DNA of 36,746 nt from Patescibacteria group bacterium (GCA_022710685.1 JAKLGM010000008.1:1-36746), one strand, 5' to 3'. Shown: positions 1 through 7,312, counted from the first letter of the stretch. The notes: generated by a model not told the origin, from the sequence alone. Numbers and translations are program-made.

Positions 1-866
1 CCATCCCTTTCACCGCTTGGGCAGAAAAAGCTGAGTATCGGTCCGCAGGTCGGATTTCTTTTAGCACCCCCTATAATGAAGTAACCATTTCTGCCGGAGT
101 CGATGGCGCTAGCGGGAGAGAAGTCATTAACTTAGCTACCGATCGTTTCGGCCATCAGTCTAGCCGTTTTGTTGACTCGGTGGATTTAGTTTCGCCCTAT
201 ACTAAATTTTACCGCCTAGCCGAACACTTCAACCCTAACTTCCAGAAGACCTTGATGATTGGCGGCGGCGCTTATGTCTTTCCCCAATATTATCTGAAAG
301 CCTATCCCCAGGCCAGTATTGATGTGGTAGAAATTGATCCGGAGTTAACAAAATTAGCTAAGGAATGTTTTTCTTTGCCCGATGATCCGCGCCTTCATAT
401 TATCCATCAAGATGGTCGGAGTTATCTAAATCAGAATCAAGAAAAATACGACGTGGTTCTGATGGATGCCTTCAACTCCATTTCCATTCCGCCGCAGCTC
501 ACCACCAAAGAGGCGGTCCGGAAAATAGCCGGTTCCTTGACGCCAGAAGGCGTGGTTTTGGTAAATGTCATATCGGCTGTAAGCGGCCCGCGCAGCGCTT
601 TCTTTCAAGCCGAATATGCCACCTATCAATCAGTCTTTCCCCAGGTATTAGCATTCGCAGTTAACCGGCCGGATCTGCCTGAGATGGCCCAGAATATAAT
701 GATAGTAGCCCTGAAATCGCCCTCTAAGCCTAGCCTAGAGAGTTCTAGCCCGGATATCCAGGCTTTTCTGCAAAATATCTCTTGGCCTCAATTAGAAGCC
801 GAAAAGGGGATTCTGACCGATGATTATGCCCCGGTAGATTATTATATGTCCCAAATTCTGCTCTAG
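1..866 (+). CDS. Spermidine synthase-like protein (5' partial)
   Basis: The reading frame is open from base 3 of the window, so the gene starts upstream; the ATG-like start near 180 lies inside the domain and is not the real start. About 287 residues are visible. The N-terminal part has the small beta-domain motif TPYNEVTI and RFGHQSSRFVDS. Next comes a Rossmann methyltransferase-like core with GGGAYVFP, the acidic ligand-binding VVEIDPEL, and MDAFNS before IPPQLTT. These match the aminopropyltransferase (spermidine synthase) fold, which moves an aminopropyl group from decarboxylated SAM to an amine. In many bacteria this domain is the C-terminal half of a membrane-spanning fusion protein; the missing upstream part would decide that. 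The true substrate is unknown. Confidence 0.8.
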   Translation, partial: IPFTAWAEKAEYRSAGRISFSTPYNEVTISAGVDGASGREVINLATDRFGHQSSRFVDSVDLVSPYTKFYRLAEHFNPNFQKTLMIGGGAYVFPQYYLKAYPQASIDVVEIDPELTKLAKECFSLPDDPRLHIIHQDGRSYLNQNQEKYDVVLMDAFNSISIPPQLTTKEAVRKIAGSLTPEGVVLVNVISAVSGPRSAFFQAEYATYQSVFPQVLAFAVNRPDLPEMAQNIMIVALKSPSKPSLESSSPDIQAFLQNISWPQLEAEKGILTDDYAPVDYYMSQILL

Positions 867-874
867 AGGAACTA

Positions 875-903
875 TTGTCTTATTTTTCATAATATTGTAT
901 ATT
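875..903 (+). promoter_or_regulatory. Promoter of greA-lysS
   Basis: TTGTCT and TATATT are separated by exactly 17 bp. Transcription would start near 910, about 40 nt before the greA start codon. It lies directly after the upstream stop codon, with no terminator visible between. Confidence 0.6.
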
Positions 904-950
904 AGATAGCATCAAAATAATAAAAAACTTTAGAAAATATAAAAAACATT

Positions 951-1415
951 ATGCCAGAACAACAAATCATCACTCCGGAAGGCTTCAACAAGTTAAAGGA
1001 AGAAATGGATTTTTTAGCGACCGTCAGACGCCGTGAAATCGCCGACAGAATCGAGAAAGCCAAAGAACTGGGTGATTTAAGCGAGAATGCTGAATACACC
1101 GAAGCCAAAGACGCTCAAGCCTTGAATGAAGGGCGAATCGCTGAGCTTTTGGGTATATTGAAGAACGTGACCGTGGTTAATAATGTGAAGAAGCCAAAGA
1201 ATGAAGTGGCTATGGGATCAACCGTTTTAGTAAAATATGATGGCAAAGAAAAAGAGTATACTATCGTCAGCTTCAACGAGGCTAATCCGGCTGAAGGCAA
1301 GATTTCTAACGAGTCTCCGATTGGCCTAGCCTTCTTGGGCAAGGGTAAGGGCGACGAGGTCAAGGTGGAAACCCCGAAGGGCGAGGTGAAATATAAAATT
1401 ATTGATATCAAATAA
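951..1415 (+). CDS. greA: Transcription elongation factor GreA
   Basis: A 154-residue protein, close to the usual 158. The N-terminal coiled coil carries the conserved GDLSENAEY segment, whose acidic residues reach into the RNA polymerase secondary channel and stimulate cleavage of backtracked transcripts. The C-terminal half is the FKBP-like domain with ISNESPIGLAFLGK. The ATG at 951 is preceded by AT-rich sequence without a clear Shine-Dalgarno site. The gene lies 8 nt upstream of lysS and probably shares its mRNA. The family assignment is certain. Confidence 0.97.
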   Translation: MPEQQIITPEGFNKLKEEMDFLATVRRREIADRIEKAKELGDLSENAEYTEAKDAQALNEGRIAELLGILKNVTVVNNVKKPKNEVAMGSTVLVKYDGKEKEYTIVSFNEANPAEGKISNESPIGLAFLGKGKGDEVKVETPKGEVKYKIIDIK

Positions 1416-1423
1416 AATCCTAT

Positions 1424-2905
1424 ATGGAAAATACTAACAACATCAACCCGGGCAATGAGCGGGAAGAGCGCTTGAAAAAGCTAGCTGATTTAAACGCTAA
1501 AGGCATTAATCCCTATCCGGCTTCATCGCGCCGTAATTTGAGTGTGGCCGAAGTTTTAGCTGATTTTTCTGCTTTAGAAGGCAATCAGAAGGAGTTTTTC
1601 TTGGCTGGGCGCCTGCGGACTTTGCGCGCTCATGGCAACTTGACCTTCGCCAACCTCCAGGATGGCAAAGAAACTATCCAAATAGCTATTTCTAAAAAAG
1701 AAGTTGGAGATGAGCCCTACAAGACTTTCAGCAAACTGGTTGATATGGGTGACTTTATTGAAGTCAAAGGAAGCTGCTTTGTGACCCACAAAGGCGAGCA
1801 GAGTGTGATGGTGAAGGAATGGAAGCTTTTGACTAAAACCCTGAGACCCCTACCGGAGAAATGGCATGGCTTACAGGATGAGGATGAAAGTCTGCGCAAG
1901 CGCTATTTGGACATCATGTTGAACTGGGAGGTCTATGAAATGGTGGAAAAAAGAAGCAAATTCTGGCAGGCTACCAGAAATTTCCTATTAAATAGAGGGT
2001 TTTTAGAGGTAGAAACACCGGTTTTGGAAACTACTACCGGTGGCGCTGATGCCAAACCTTTTGTTACCCATCATAATGCCTTGGATATTGATGTCTTTTT
2101 ACGCATTTCCATGGGCGAATTATGGCAGAAAAAACTGATGGTGGCTGGCTTTCCTAAAACCTTTGAAATCGGCCGCCAATTCAGGAATGAAGGCATGGAC
2201 GCCGAACATCTCCAAGACTATGGCCAAATGGAATTTTACTGGGCCTATGCCAATTATGAACAGGGAATGGAACTGGTAGAAGAGCTGTACAAATATATTG
2301 CACAGGAGGCCTTTGGAACTTTGAAGTTCAAGATAAAAGGATTTGATGTTGATCTGGGAAAGGCTTGGGAAAAATATGATTATGTTGAAACTGTCAAAAA
2401 ATACACGAAAATTGATGTTTTGAACACTAACGAGGCTGAAATGAAAGCCAAATTGGATGAATTAGGCGTCAAGTATGATGACAAGGGCTTTAACATTACA
2501 AGAGCGATTGATAATCTTTGGAAATACTGCCGCAAGCAGATTGTTGGCCCCGGCTTCCTTATCAACACCCCGGTGGCCATATCACCCTTAGCTAAGAGAG
2601 ATGAAAAGAACCCGCTCATCACCCAGCGCTTCCAGGTCATTCTGGCCGGCTCAGAGTTAGGTAACGGCTACAGCGAGTTGAATGATCCGGTAGATCAGGA
2701 GGGTCGTTTCCAAGAGCAGCAGAAATTGCGTGAAGCCGGAGATGATGAAGCTCAGATGCATGATCATGATTTTGTGGAAGCTTTAGAATATGGCATGCCT
2801 CCGACTTGCGGCTTTGGTTTTTCCGAAAGATTATTCAGCTTCTTGATGGACAAGTCAGCCCGGGAGTGCCAGATATTCCCCTTGATGAAACCTAAAAATG
2901 AATAG
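1424..2905 (+). CDS. lysS: Lysyl-tRNA synthetase, class II
   Basis: A 493-residue class II enzyme that charges tRNA-Lys. An N-terminal OB-fold anticodon-binding domain (about residues 55-150) is followed by the class II core. Motif 2 is visible as RQFRNEGMDAEHLQDYGQ. The late region ELGNGYSELNDP and the motif 3 region ending FPLMKP are present. The motif 3 arginine sits in GFGFSERL, where most LysRS have GIDRL. An insertion at about residues 290-345 between motifs 2 and 3 is longer than in E. coli LysRS. Translation probably couples to greA, 8 nt upstream. A terminator follows. Confidence 0.95.
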   Translation: MENTNNINPGNEREERLKKLADLNAKGINPYPASSRRNLSVAEVLADFSALEGNQKEFFLAGRLRTLRAHGNLTFANLQDGKETIQIAISKKEVGDEPYKTFSKLVDMGDFIEVKGSCFVTHKGEQSVMVKEWKLLTKTLRPLPEKWHGLQDEDESLRKRYLDIMLNWEVYEMVEKRSKFWQATRNFLLNRGFLEVETPVLETTTGGADAKPFVTHHNALDIDVFLRISMGELWQKKLMVAGFPKTFEIGRQFRNEGMDAEHLQDYGQMEFYWAYANYEQGMELVEELYKYIAQEAFGTLKFKIKGFDVDLGKAWEKYDYVETVKKYTKIDVLNTNEAEMKAKLDELGVKYDDKGFNITRAIDNLWKYCRKQIVGPGFLINTPVAISPLAKRDEKNPLITQRFQVILAGSELGNGYSELNDPVDQEGRFQEQQKLREAGDDEAQMHDHDFVEALEYGMPPTCGFGFSERLFSFLMDKSARECQIFPLMKPKNE

Positions 2906-2920
2906 TTAATATAACAAAAT

Positions 2921-2945
2921 AGAGGTAATTTTAGCCTCTTTTTTG
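2921..2945 (+). terminator. Terminator after lysS
   Basis: AGAGG and CCTCT form a stem, with a bulged G and a further TAA/TTA pairing, followed by six Ts. It rules out the TTG at 2943 as a start for the next gene, because that codon lies in the U-tract. Confidence 0.7.
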
Positions 2946-2954
2946 TGCCTAAAT

Positions 2955-3737
2955 ATGATGATTGAAGTCAAAAAACTACAAAAGAGATTTAAAAATTTCA
3001 CAGCCGTGGATGATATTTCTTTTTCCGTCAAAGAGGGCGATATTTTTGCCTTCCTTGGCCCTAATGGCGCTGGCAAAACTACCACTATCAAGATGTTGAC
3101 TACGACTTTGAAACCAAGTGGCGGCGAGATAACCCTTAATGGCTACAATCCGCTGACGCAGAAAGACAAGGCGCGGCATTCTTTCGGTATTGTTTTTCAG
3201 GACGCCAGCTTGGACGATGAGCTGACCGCTTACGAGAACATGATGATTCACGCAGTGTTATATCGCGTGCCTAAGGCAGAGCGGAAAACAAAGATCAAGC
3301 ACCTTTTGGAATTCGTAGAGCTCTGGGACAGGAAGGGCAAGCTGGTGAAGACTTTTTCCGGTGGCATGAAACGCCGGCTGGAAATAGCCAAAGGGCTCTT
3401 GCATCATCCCAAGATATTATTTCTAGATGAACCGACTCAAGGATTGGATCCCCAGACCCGGAATCATATCTGGGAATATATAAAGAAGATGAATCAGGAA
3501 GAGAAGATGACGGTCTTTTTTACCACCCACTACATTGAAGAAGCTGAGAAAATGGCTGATACTGTGACGGTTATTGATCACGGTAAAATTATCGATTCTG
3601 GCACGCCGGAAGAGCTGAAAATCAAGACTGGAAAAACTAACCTAGAAGAAGCTTTCATTGCTTTAACTGGAAATATTATTAGAGATGAAGAAGCGGACGG
3701 ATTAGAACAAATGCGCCGCCGCCAGCGCCATCATTAA
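2955..3737 (+). CDS. ABC transporter ATP-binding protein (DrrA/ABC-2 type)
   Basis: An ATPase of about 260 residues that energises the permease encoded 12 nt downstream. It has Walker A GPNGAGKTT, signature FSGGMKRR, Walker B ILFLDEPTQGLDP and the switch histidine in FTTHYIEEA. The match is to the DrrA/NatA group that pairs with ABC-2 permeases for drug, lipid or polysaccharide export. The start is ATG at 2955 or 2958; an upstream TTG lies in the preceding terminator. The C-terminus is an arginine- and histidine-rich tail. The exported substrate cannot be told from sequence. Confidence 0.93.
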   Translation: MMIEVKKLQKRFKNFTAVDDISFSVKEGDIFAFLGPNGAGKTTTIKMLTTTLKPSGGEITLNGYNPLTQKDKARHSFGIVFQDASLDDELTAYENMMIHAVLYRVPKAERKTKIKHLLEFVELWDRKGKLVKTFSGGMKRRLEIAKGLLHHPKILFLDEPTQGLDPQTRNHIWEYIKKMNQEEKMTVFFTTHYIEEAEKMADTVTVIDHGKIIDSGTPEELKIKTGKTNLEEAFIALTGNIIRDEEADGLEQMRRRQRHH

Positions 3738-3749
3738 TCAATTACTACT

Positions 3750-4496
3750 ATGCCCATCGTTTATATTCTATGGTTGAGACAGATAAAAAGATATCTAAGA
3801 TCCAAGGCCCGCATTATCGGCTCTTTGGGACAGCCTTTATTATTCATGGTCGCTTTTGGTTTCGGTTTCGGACCGGTTTTTTCTAAAGCCGGAGAAGGGA
3901 ATTATATCCAATTTCTGGTACCAGGCGTCATCTGTATGAGTATCCTATTTACCGCAACTTTTACCGGTCTAGAGATCATCTGGGACCGCCAATTCGGCTT
4001 TTTGAAAGAAATGCTAGTAGCACCGGTCTCTCGGATCAAGATTATGATTGGCCGCAGCTTAGGTGGCGCTACCGTGGCCGTGATCCAAGGTTTGATTGTG
4101 CTTTTTCTGTCCTATATAATCGGCTTCAGTTTGCCGGGTCCGATGGCGTTAGTATTGTCCTTAGGCTTTATGTTTCTGATTGCTTTTCTCTTTACCCTCT
4201 TCGGCACTGCTATCGCTTCTTCCCTGAAAGATGTCCAAGGCTTCCAGTTGATAGTGAACTTCTTGATCATGCCGATCTTTTTTCTTTCCGGCGCTTTCTT
4301 TCCGTTGGATGGCCTGCCTAAAGGGATCCTGTCAGTGGTCAAATTCAACCCCTTGTCCTATGGCGTTGACGCTCTGCGCGGCAGCTTAGTGGGATTAAAC
4401 CATTTCAGCCTTTGGCACGATTTCTATGTCTTAGGTGCGGTTATTGTCGTCTTCTTGCTCTTGTCCAGTTACTTATTCTCTAAAATCGAAGCCTAA
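3750..4496 (+). CDS. ABC-2 type transporter permease
   Basis: A 248-residue membrane protein with about six hydrophobic segments, starting with GSLGQPLLFMVAFGFGF and ending with a C-terminal helix before SKIEA. The segment FLKEMLVAPVSR is the characteristic coupling region of ABC-2 (DrrB-like) permeases. It is co-transcribed with the preceding ATPase, and together they form a complete exporter of two permease and two ATPase subunits. It is followed 2 nt later by an unrelated DNA-repair gene. Confidence 0.92.
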   Translation: MPIVYILWLRQIKRYLRSKARIIGSLGQPLLFMVAFGFGFGPVFSKAGEGNYIQFLVPGVICMSILFTATFTGLEIIWDRQFGFLKEMLVAPVSRIKIMIGRSLGGATVAVIQGLIVLFLSYIIGFSLPGPMALVLSLGFMFLIAFLFTLFGTAIASSLKDVQGFQLIVNFLIMPIFFLSGAFFPLDGLPKGILSVVKFNPLSYGVDALRGSLVGLNHFSLWHDFYVLGAVIVVFLLLSSYLFSKIEA

Positions 4497-4498
4497 CT

Positions 4499-4927
4499 AT
4501 GAGACTCTGGAGCCTAGATCCTAAGTACTTAGACCGCCAAGGATTGTTAGCTGTCTGGCGGGAAGGATTGTTGGCGAAGAAGGTGTTGGCCGGCCGAACC
4601 AAGGGCTACAAGAACCACCCTCAGCTGCTTAGATTCAAGGCGGGCCAGAATCCGCAGGGCTTGATAAATAATTATTTATTTTGTATATTGGAAGAAGCTC
4701 AGAAACGAGGCTATCATTTTTCCGAGGATAAAGTGAGGAAATCAACAACGAAAGAAAAGATTGCGGTTACCTCAGGTCAGCTAGAATATGAGCGAGAGCA
4801 TCTCCTCAAGAAGCTGAAGCAGAGAAGCCCGGAAGACTACAGGACATTCAGGCAAGAGAAAAATATTCAATCAGCCAAGCTGTTTAGAACAACAAAAGGG
4901 AGGGTGGCTGACTGGGAAAAGATATAG
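4499..4927 (+). CDS. Pyrimidine dimer DNA glycosylase-like protein
   Basis: A 142-residue protein matching the pyrimidine-dimer glycosylase family (PF03013, T4 endonuclease V-like), which removes UV-induced cyclobutane dimers and cuts the abasic site. Visible family features are the N-terminal MRLWSLDPKYLD, WREGLLAKKVL with Glu22 at the place of the T4 catalytic Glu23, and KNHPQLLRF. T4 endonuclease V uses an N-terminal Thr2 as nucleophile; here residue 2 is Arg, so the chemistry may differ. The start is 2 nt after the ABC permease stop, so it rides on that operon. Confidence 0.8.
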   Translation: MRLWSLDPKYLDRQGLLAVWREGLLAKKVLAGRTKGYKNHPQLLRFKAGQNPQGLINNYLFCILEEAQKRGYHFSEDKVRKSTTKEKIAVTSGQLEYEREHLLKKLKQRSPEDYRTFRQEKNIQSAKLFRTTKGRVADWEKI

Positions 4928-4944
4928 ACAATTAAATATTTTAT

Positions 4945-5015
4945 TCGGGGATCGTCTAACGGTAGGACAACAGGTTCTGGTCCTGTTTATTGGGGTTCGA
5001 ATCCCTATCCCCGAG
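4945..5015 (+). tRNA. tRNA-Gln (anticodon CTG)
   Basis: A full cloverleaf can be folded. The acceptor arms are TCGGGGA and TCCCCGA, the D-arm is GTC...GAC, and the anticodon stem ACAGG/CCTGT encloses loop TTCTGGT, giving anticodon CTG for glutamine. The T-arm is TGGGG/CCCTA around TTCGAAT. The discriminator is G, and CCA is not fully encoded (CAA follows). It lies 17 nt after the glycosylase gene. Part of its 3' end is repeated downstream (see 5431-5526). Confidence 0.93.
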
Positions 5016-5083
5016 CAAATCAGGATAAGCAGTCCGCCAGCGTCTGCTTTTCTTTAATATGAGCCAAAAATATTCGGTTCGGA
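4995..5083 (+). repeat. Direct repeat copy 1: tRNA-Gln 3' end plus downstream sequence
   Basis: This copy begins in the tRNA T-loop (gttcgaatcc), runs through the tRNA 3' end, the hairpin AGCAG...CTGCT followed by Ts, and ends near TTCGGAA. The same order of blocks recurs at 5431-5526. Hand alignment of the last 75 bp gives roughly three quarters identity, including an unbroken 17-bp block around CCAGCGTCTGC. Confidence 0.75.
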
Positions 5084-5112
5084 AGTAATCCTTATACACG
5101 AGCATATACATT

Positions 5113-5139
5113 AAATAGGTTAATTTAAGCCTATTTTTT
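5113..5139 (+). terminator. Terminator after tRNA-Gln
   Basis: Stem AAATAGG/CCTATTT with a short extra TTA/TAA pairing, followed by TTTTTT. It closes the ABC transporter-tRNA transcription unit. Confidence 0.65.
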
Positions 5140-5168
5140 GATATATAATTATAGACTTGATTAGATAC

Positions 5169-5197
5169 TTGACAAATTAAAATATACGTGCTATTAT
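5169..5197 (+). promoter_or_regulatory. Strong promoter upstream of a non-coding unit
   Basis: Consensus TTGACA, 17 bp, TATTAT (with an overlapping TATAAT 6 bp on). No gene starts within the following 400 bases; a hairpin terminator ends the unit at 5419. It therefore most likely drives an RNA rather than a protein. Confidence 0.7.
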
Positions 5198-5203
5198 TAT
5201 AAT

Positions 5204-5419
5204 CGCAAAGATGTTCTTTGGTATATTAAAATCATCCTTAATCCGAGAGAGTGGAAAGAAATTGCTAATTTCCATGGACGCCGTGGGGAATAAAAAGATT
5301 TTTTTGGCTTAGCCTCACTAGATGAATTCATCCAATTTTATTGGTGAAAATCATTATGATGACAGAAAGTCATCACGAAAAGGACATCGGAACCAGCGGA
5401 CAACATTCGCTGGTTTTTT
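5204..5419 (+). ncRNA. Candidate structured RNA or orphan leader, about 216 nt
   Basis: Bounded by a consensus promoter and a strong terminator, with no convincing reading frame. Several hairpins can be seen: TGGAAA/TTTCCA (5252-5274), GGC/GCC (near 5307), the palindrome GATGAATTCATC, CCAAT/ATTGG, GATGAC/GTCATC and the final AACCAGCG/CGCTGGTT. Two details resemble T-box leaders, which sense uncharged tRNA: AGAGAG directly before a stem with an 11-nt loop (5246-5274), and GGAACCAGCG at the terminator arm, near the T-box TGGNACCGCG. The conserved loop sequence of T-boxes is absent and no synthetase gene follows, so the class is open. Confidence 0.5.
5391..5419 (+). terminator. Terminator of the non-coding unit
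   Basis: Perfect 8-bp stem AACCAGCG/CGCTGGTT with a 9-nt loop, running into TTTTTT. Confidence 0.85.
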
Positions 5420-5430
5420 CTTACAAAAAA

Positions 5431-5526
5431 GTTCCAATCTTATCCCAGCCCCCGAGCATCGATGGACAAGTAGTCGCGCCAGCGTCTGCTTTTTTGTAAT
5501 ATGAACCAAAAAATATAGGCTCGGAA
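5431..5526 (+). repeat. Direct repeat copy 2: decayed tRNA-Gln 3' end plus downstream sequence
   Basis: Starts with a damaged T-arm (gttccaatct) and a 4-base insertion before CCCGAGCA, then repeats the sequence after tRNA-Gln. The hairpin of copy 1 is kept by a compensating wobble: AGCAG becomes AGTAG against the unchanged CTGCT. The tRNA part cannot form a tRNA. It marks the right edge of a 440-bp segment that begins at the intact tRNA. Confidence 0.7.
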
Positions 5527-5655
5527 ATTTAAATAATGAATCAGGTATTTTGGCAAATAGGCCATTTTTATTAAATTAAATTGGTTCGAATCCAGCTAAC
5601 TGTTTTTAAGGTCATAATTTTGATATAATAAGCTCATATAAATAATTACGGTGAT
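5527..5655. other. Gene-free AT-rich spacer with a third T-arm-like sequence
   Basis: No reading frame of note. At 5541-5565 a weak TGGC/GCCA hairpin precedes Ts. At 5581-5595 GGTTCGAATCC with 4 bp of flanking pairing looks like another isolated tRNA T-arm, but no acceptor or anticodon arm is present. TATAAT at 5624-5629, without a good -35, could serve the next gene. Confidence 0.45.
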
Positions 5656-6408
5656 ATGACAATCAATAAAAAACTACCTTTATTTTTGCACGACGAAAAA
5701 ACTAGCGAAATATTTAAAATAGTGATTGCCTCAATTCCTAAAGGTACTAAGGCCTATTTGGTTGGCGGTGCCATTAGAAATGCCATTTATTATAAATATT
5801 TTAAGAAAGAATTGCCTCGCAGGGATTTTGATATAATGTTAATAGGAGATAAAGACAGTTTCGTAAAGAATCTAAGAGGCAACGGCTTTGTTTACGGCAA
5901 AATTAAAAGAAAACACGAGGTAGTCGTAAAAATGAAACGAATTCCAAAACCAATTCATATTCATAATGATTATTTATATCTGGATATTCATATATCAGAA
6001 GAAAAAAGTGCTTTAAAAAATTTATCTCAAAACTCTAATTTTACCATTAACGGTTCAACCATATCCTTAAAAGATATTTTTAAAGAAGACTGGTTTGATA
6101 AATTAATATCTTTGCCTGGCGCTTTAGCTGATCTTAAAAATAAACAATTGAGACTGAATCAATTAAGTCATCCAGCTAATTTATTCGCTTGCATGAGATT
6201 TATGTCTTTGGGTTTCAAGCCGCCCAAACAAGCCGAAATAGATTTGTTATTAAAAAGTTTGGGTGGTTTAGAAAAGCCACGCTATGAGAAAAATATAAAG
6301 AAATTATTTGGCTATGTCGGCGGGGAAGCGAATGCGAGAGGATTATTAAAAAAATTAAAAATAAAACAAGATATTTTTGACCTAAAAGTCATTAAAACAC
6401 TTAAATAA
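5656..6408 (+). CDS. Divergent poly(A) polymerase / CCA-enzyme head-domain nucleotidyltransferase
   Basis: A 250-residue protein with the nucleotidyltransferase fold of class II CCA-adding enzymes and poly(A) polymerases: YLVGGAIRNAIY (residues 34-45) and the metal-binding pair in RRDFDIML (Asp57, Asp59). The later segments NFTINGSTISL and HPANLFACMRFMSLGF resemble the RDFTINAL and LRAIRFAARLGF motifs of CCA enzymes. It is much shorter than the usual 380-450 residues and lacks the C-terminal tRNA-binding part. Codon use is strongly AT-rich compared with genes before 4930 and after 7420, which suggests transfer. Whether it acts on tRNA is unknown. Confidence 0.7.
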   Translation: MTINKKLPLFLHDEKTSEIFKIVIASIPKGTKAYLVGGAIRNAIYYKYFKKELPRRDFDIMLIGDKDSFVKNLRGNGFVYGKIKRKHEVVVKMKRIPKPIHIHNDYLYLDIHISEEKSALKNLSQNSNFTINGSTISLKDIFKEDWFDKLISLPGALADLKNKQLRLNQLSHPANLFACMRFMSLGFKPPKQAEIDLLLKSLGGLEKPRYEKNIKKLFGYVGGEANARGLLKKLKIKQDIFDLKVIKTLK

Positions 6409-6438
6409 AATTCGAAAGCAGTCCCTCCAAGCGAGCAG

Positions 6439-6467
6439 TTGACAAAAAGGCATACTTATAGTATGCT
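6439..6467 (+). promoter_or_regulatory. Promoter overlapping a terminator
   Basis: TTGACA, 17 bp, TATGCT. The spacer and -10 box are the stem of the terminator at 6450-6472, so the same bases end one transcript and start the next. Start expected near 6474, 40 nt before the following gene. Confidence 0.5.
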
Positions 6468-6472
6468 TTTTT
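6450..6472 (+). terminator. Terminator after the nucleotidyltransferase gene
   Basis: Stem GCATAC/GTATGC with loop TTATA, followed by TTTTTT. Confidence 0.8.
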
Positions 6473-6513
6473 GATAGTTAAATTATCGTCGAACCTTAAA
6501 AACCTAATATATT

Positions 6514-7221
6514 ATGAAGAATTTGGATGAAATATTGTATAATTTAGGCCTGGAACAAAAACAGGAGGATAAATTAACCCTTCCGGAAAATAAAAATATT
6601 CTTCAAATGGCAATAGATTTTTGTTATGCTTGCCACCTAGAAGATATCGTCGATTTAGTCCCTTTAAAAATTCGTAATAATGAATTGGAAAAGGGCCTTA
6701 AAAGAGCCAGAGAAAAAGCGCCGCATTGTCTTGATTGGCACTTTACAATTGCAAAACTGCTAACTGAGCCGCAACGTAGCAAGGAGATGCTGTATATATA
6801 TCAAAATTCCGTTGCACATGGGGACCAAGCTGGCTATAGCGCTCTTTATTACAAGCTCAAATTTATCAACGAGGTCGCTGAGCCTAATCGCACCGATGAA
6901 TTAGAAAAATTGTTGGCCGATTCAATCAGAGCGTATTGCCTAAAGCGCGATTATTGGGCAGCTGACCCTGAGTGGGATGGAGTTTTCCCGCAAAATGATT
7001 GCGAAAAGATTATTGGCGTCATGGCTGACGATAAAAGATTAGAAAAGATTAAAAAAATTACTGATAATTTTTTTATCAATAATCTTTTGGATGAAGCAAT
7101 TAAAGCTGCAAATTTTCTTCCCGATTCAGAGAAAAAAGATATGGTATTAAAGATAGAAGCCCGAAGACCTTTTGAAAAAAGATACGTGTTGCGCTATGTG
7201 GCAAGAATGATTGGTGACTAA
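6514..7221 (+). CDS. Hypothetical protein, alpha-helical
   Basis: A 235-residue soluble protein that I do not recognise. It has no signal peptide or membrane segment, and the predicted content is almost wholly helical with many charged residues, in the style of helical-repeat proteins (for example AIDFCYACHLEDIVDLVP and HFTIAKLLTEPQ). Composition is AT-rich, like the preceding gene, and both sit in the stretch bordered by tRNA-Gln repeats. It has its own promoter and terminator. The reading frame is long, uses ordinary codons and starts at a good ATG, so it is very likely real. Confidence 0.75.
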   Translation: MKNLDEILYNLGLEQKQEDKLTLPENKNILQMAIDFCYACHLEDIVDLVPLKIRNNELEKGLKRAREKAPHCLDWHFTIAKLLTEPQRSKEMLYIYQNSVAHGDQAGYSALYYKLKFINEVAEPNRTDELEKLLADSIRAYCLKRDYWAADPEWDGVFPQNDCEKIIGVMADDKRLEKIKKITDNFFINNLLDEAIKAANFLPDSEKKDMVLKIEARRPFEKRYVLRYVARMIGD

Positions 7222-7312
7222 AAATCATTTGCTAACTCATCATTAACGAAGCAATAACTACAGCTTAATCAGACTCCGGCAAAGAACTAAATATTTTCGC
7301 CCTGAACCAGCG

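Noticed and set aside
5204-5419. Firm call of a T-box riboswitch
   Set aside because: Only two short motifs fit; the conserved apical loop and a clear specifier codon are missing and no target gene follows.
5322-5504. Sixty-codon open frame inside the gene-free stretch after tRNA-Gln
   Set aside because: It runs through a perfect terminator and half of the repeat copy, starts in a palindrome and has no protein-like composition.
6412-6440. Possible third copy of the repeat found after tRNA-Gln (AGCAGTCC then CCAAGCG)
   Set aside because: Only about 15 scattered matching bases and no hairpin with T-run; too weak to call.
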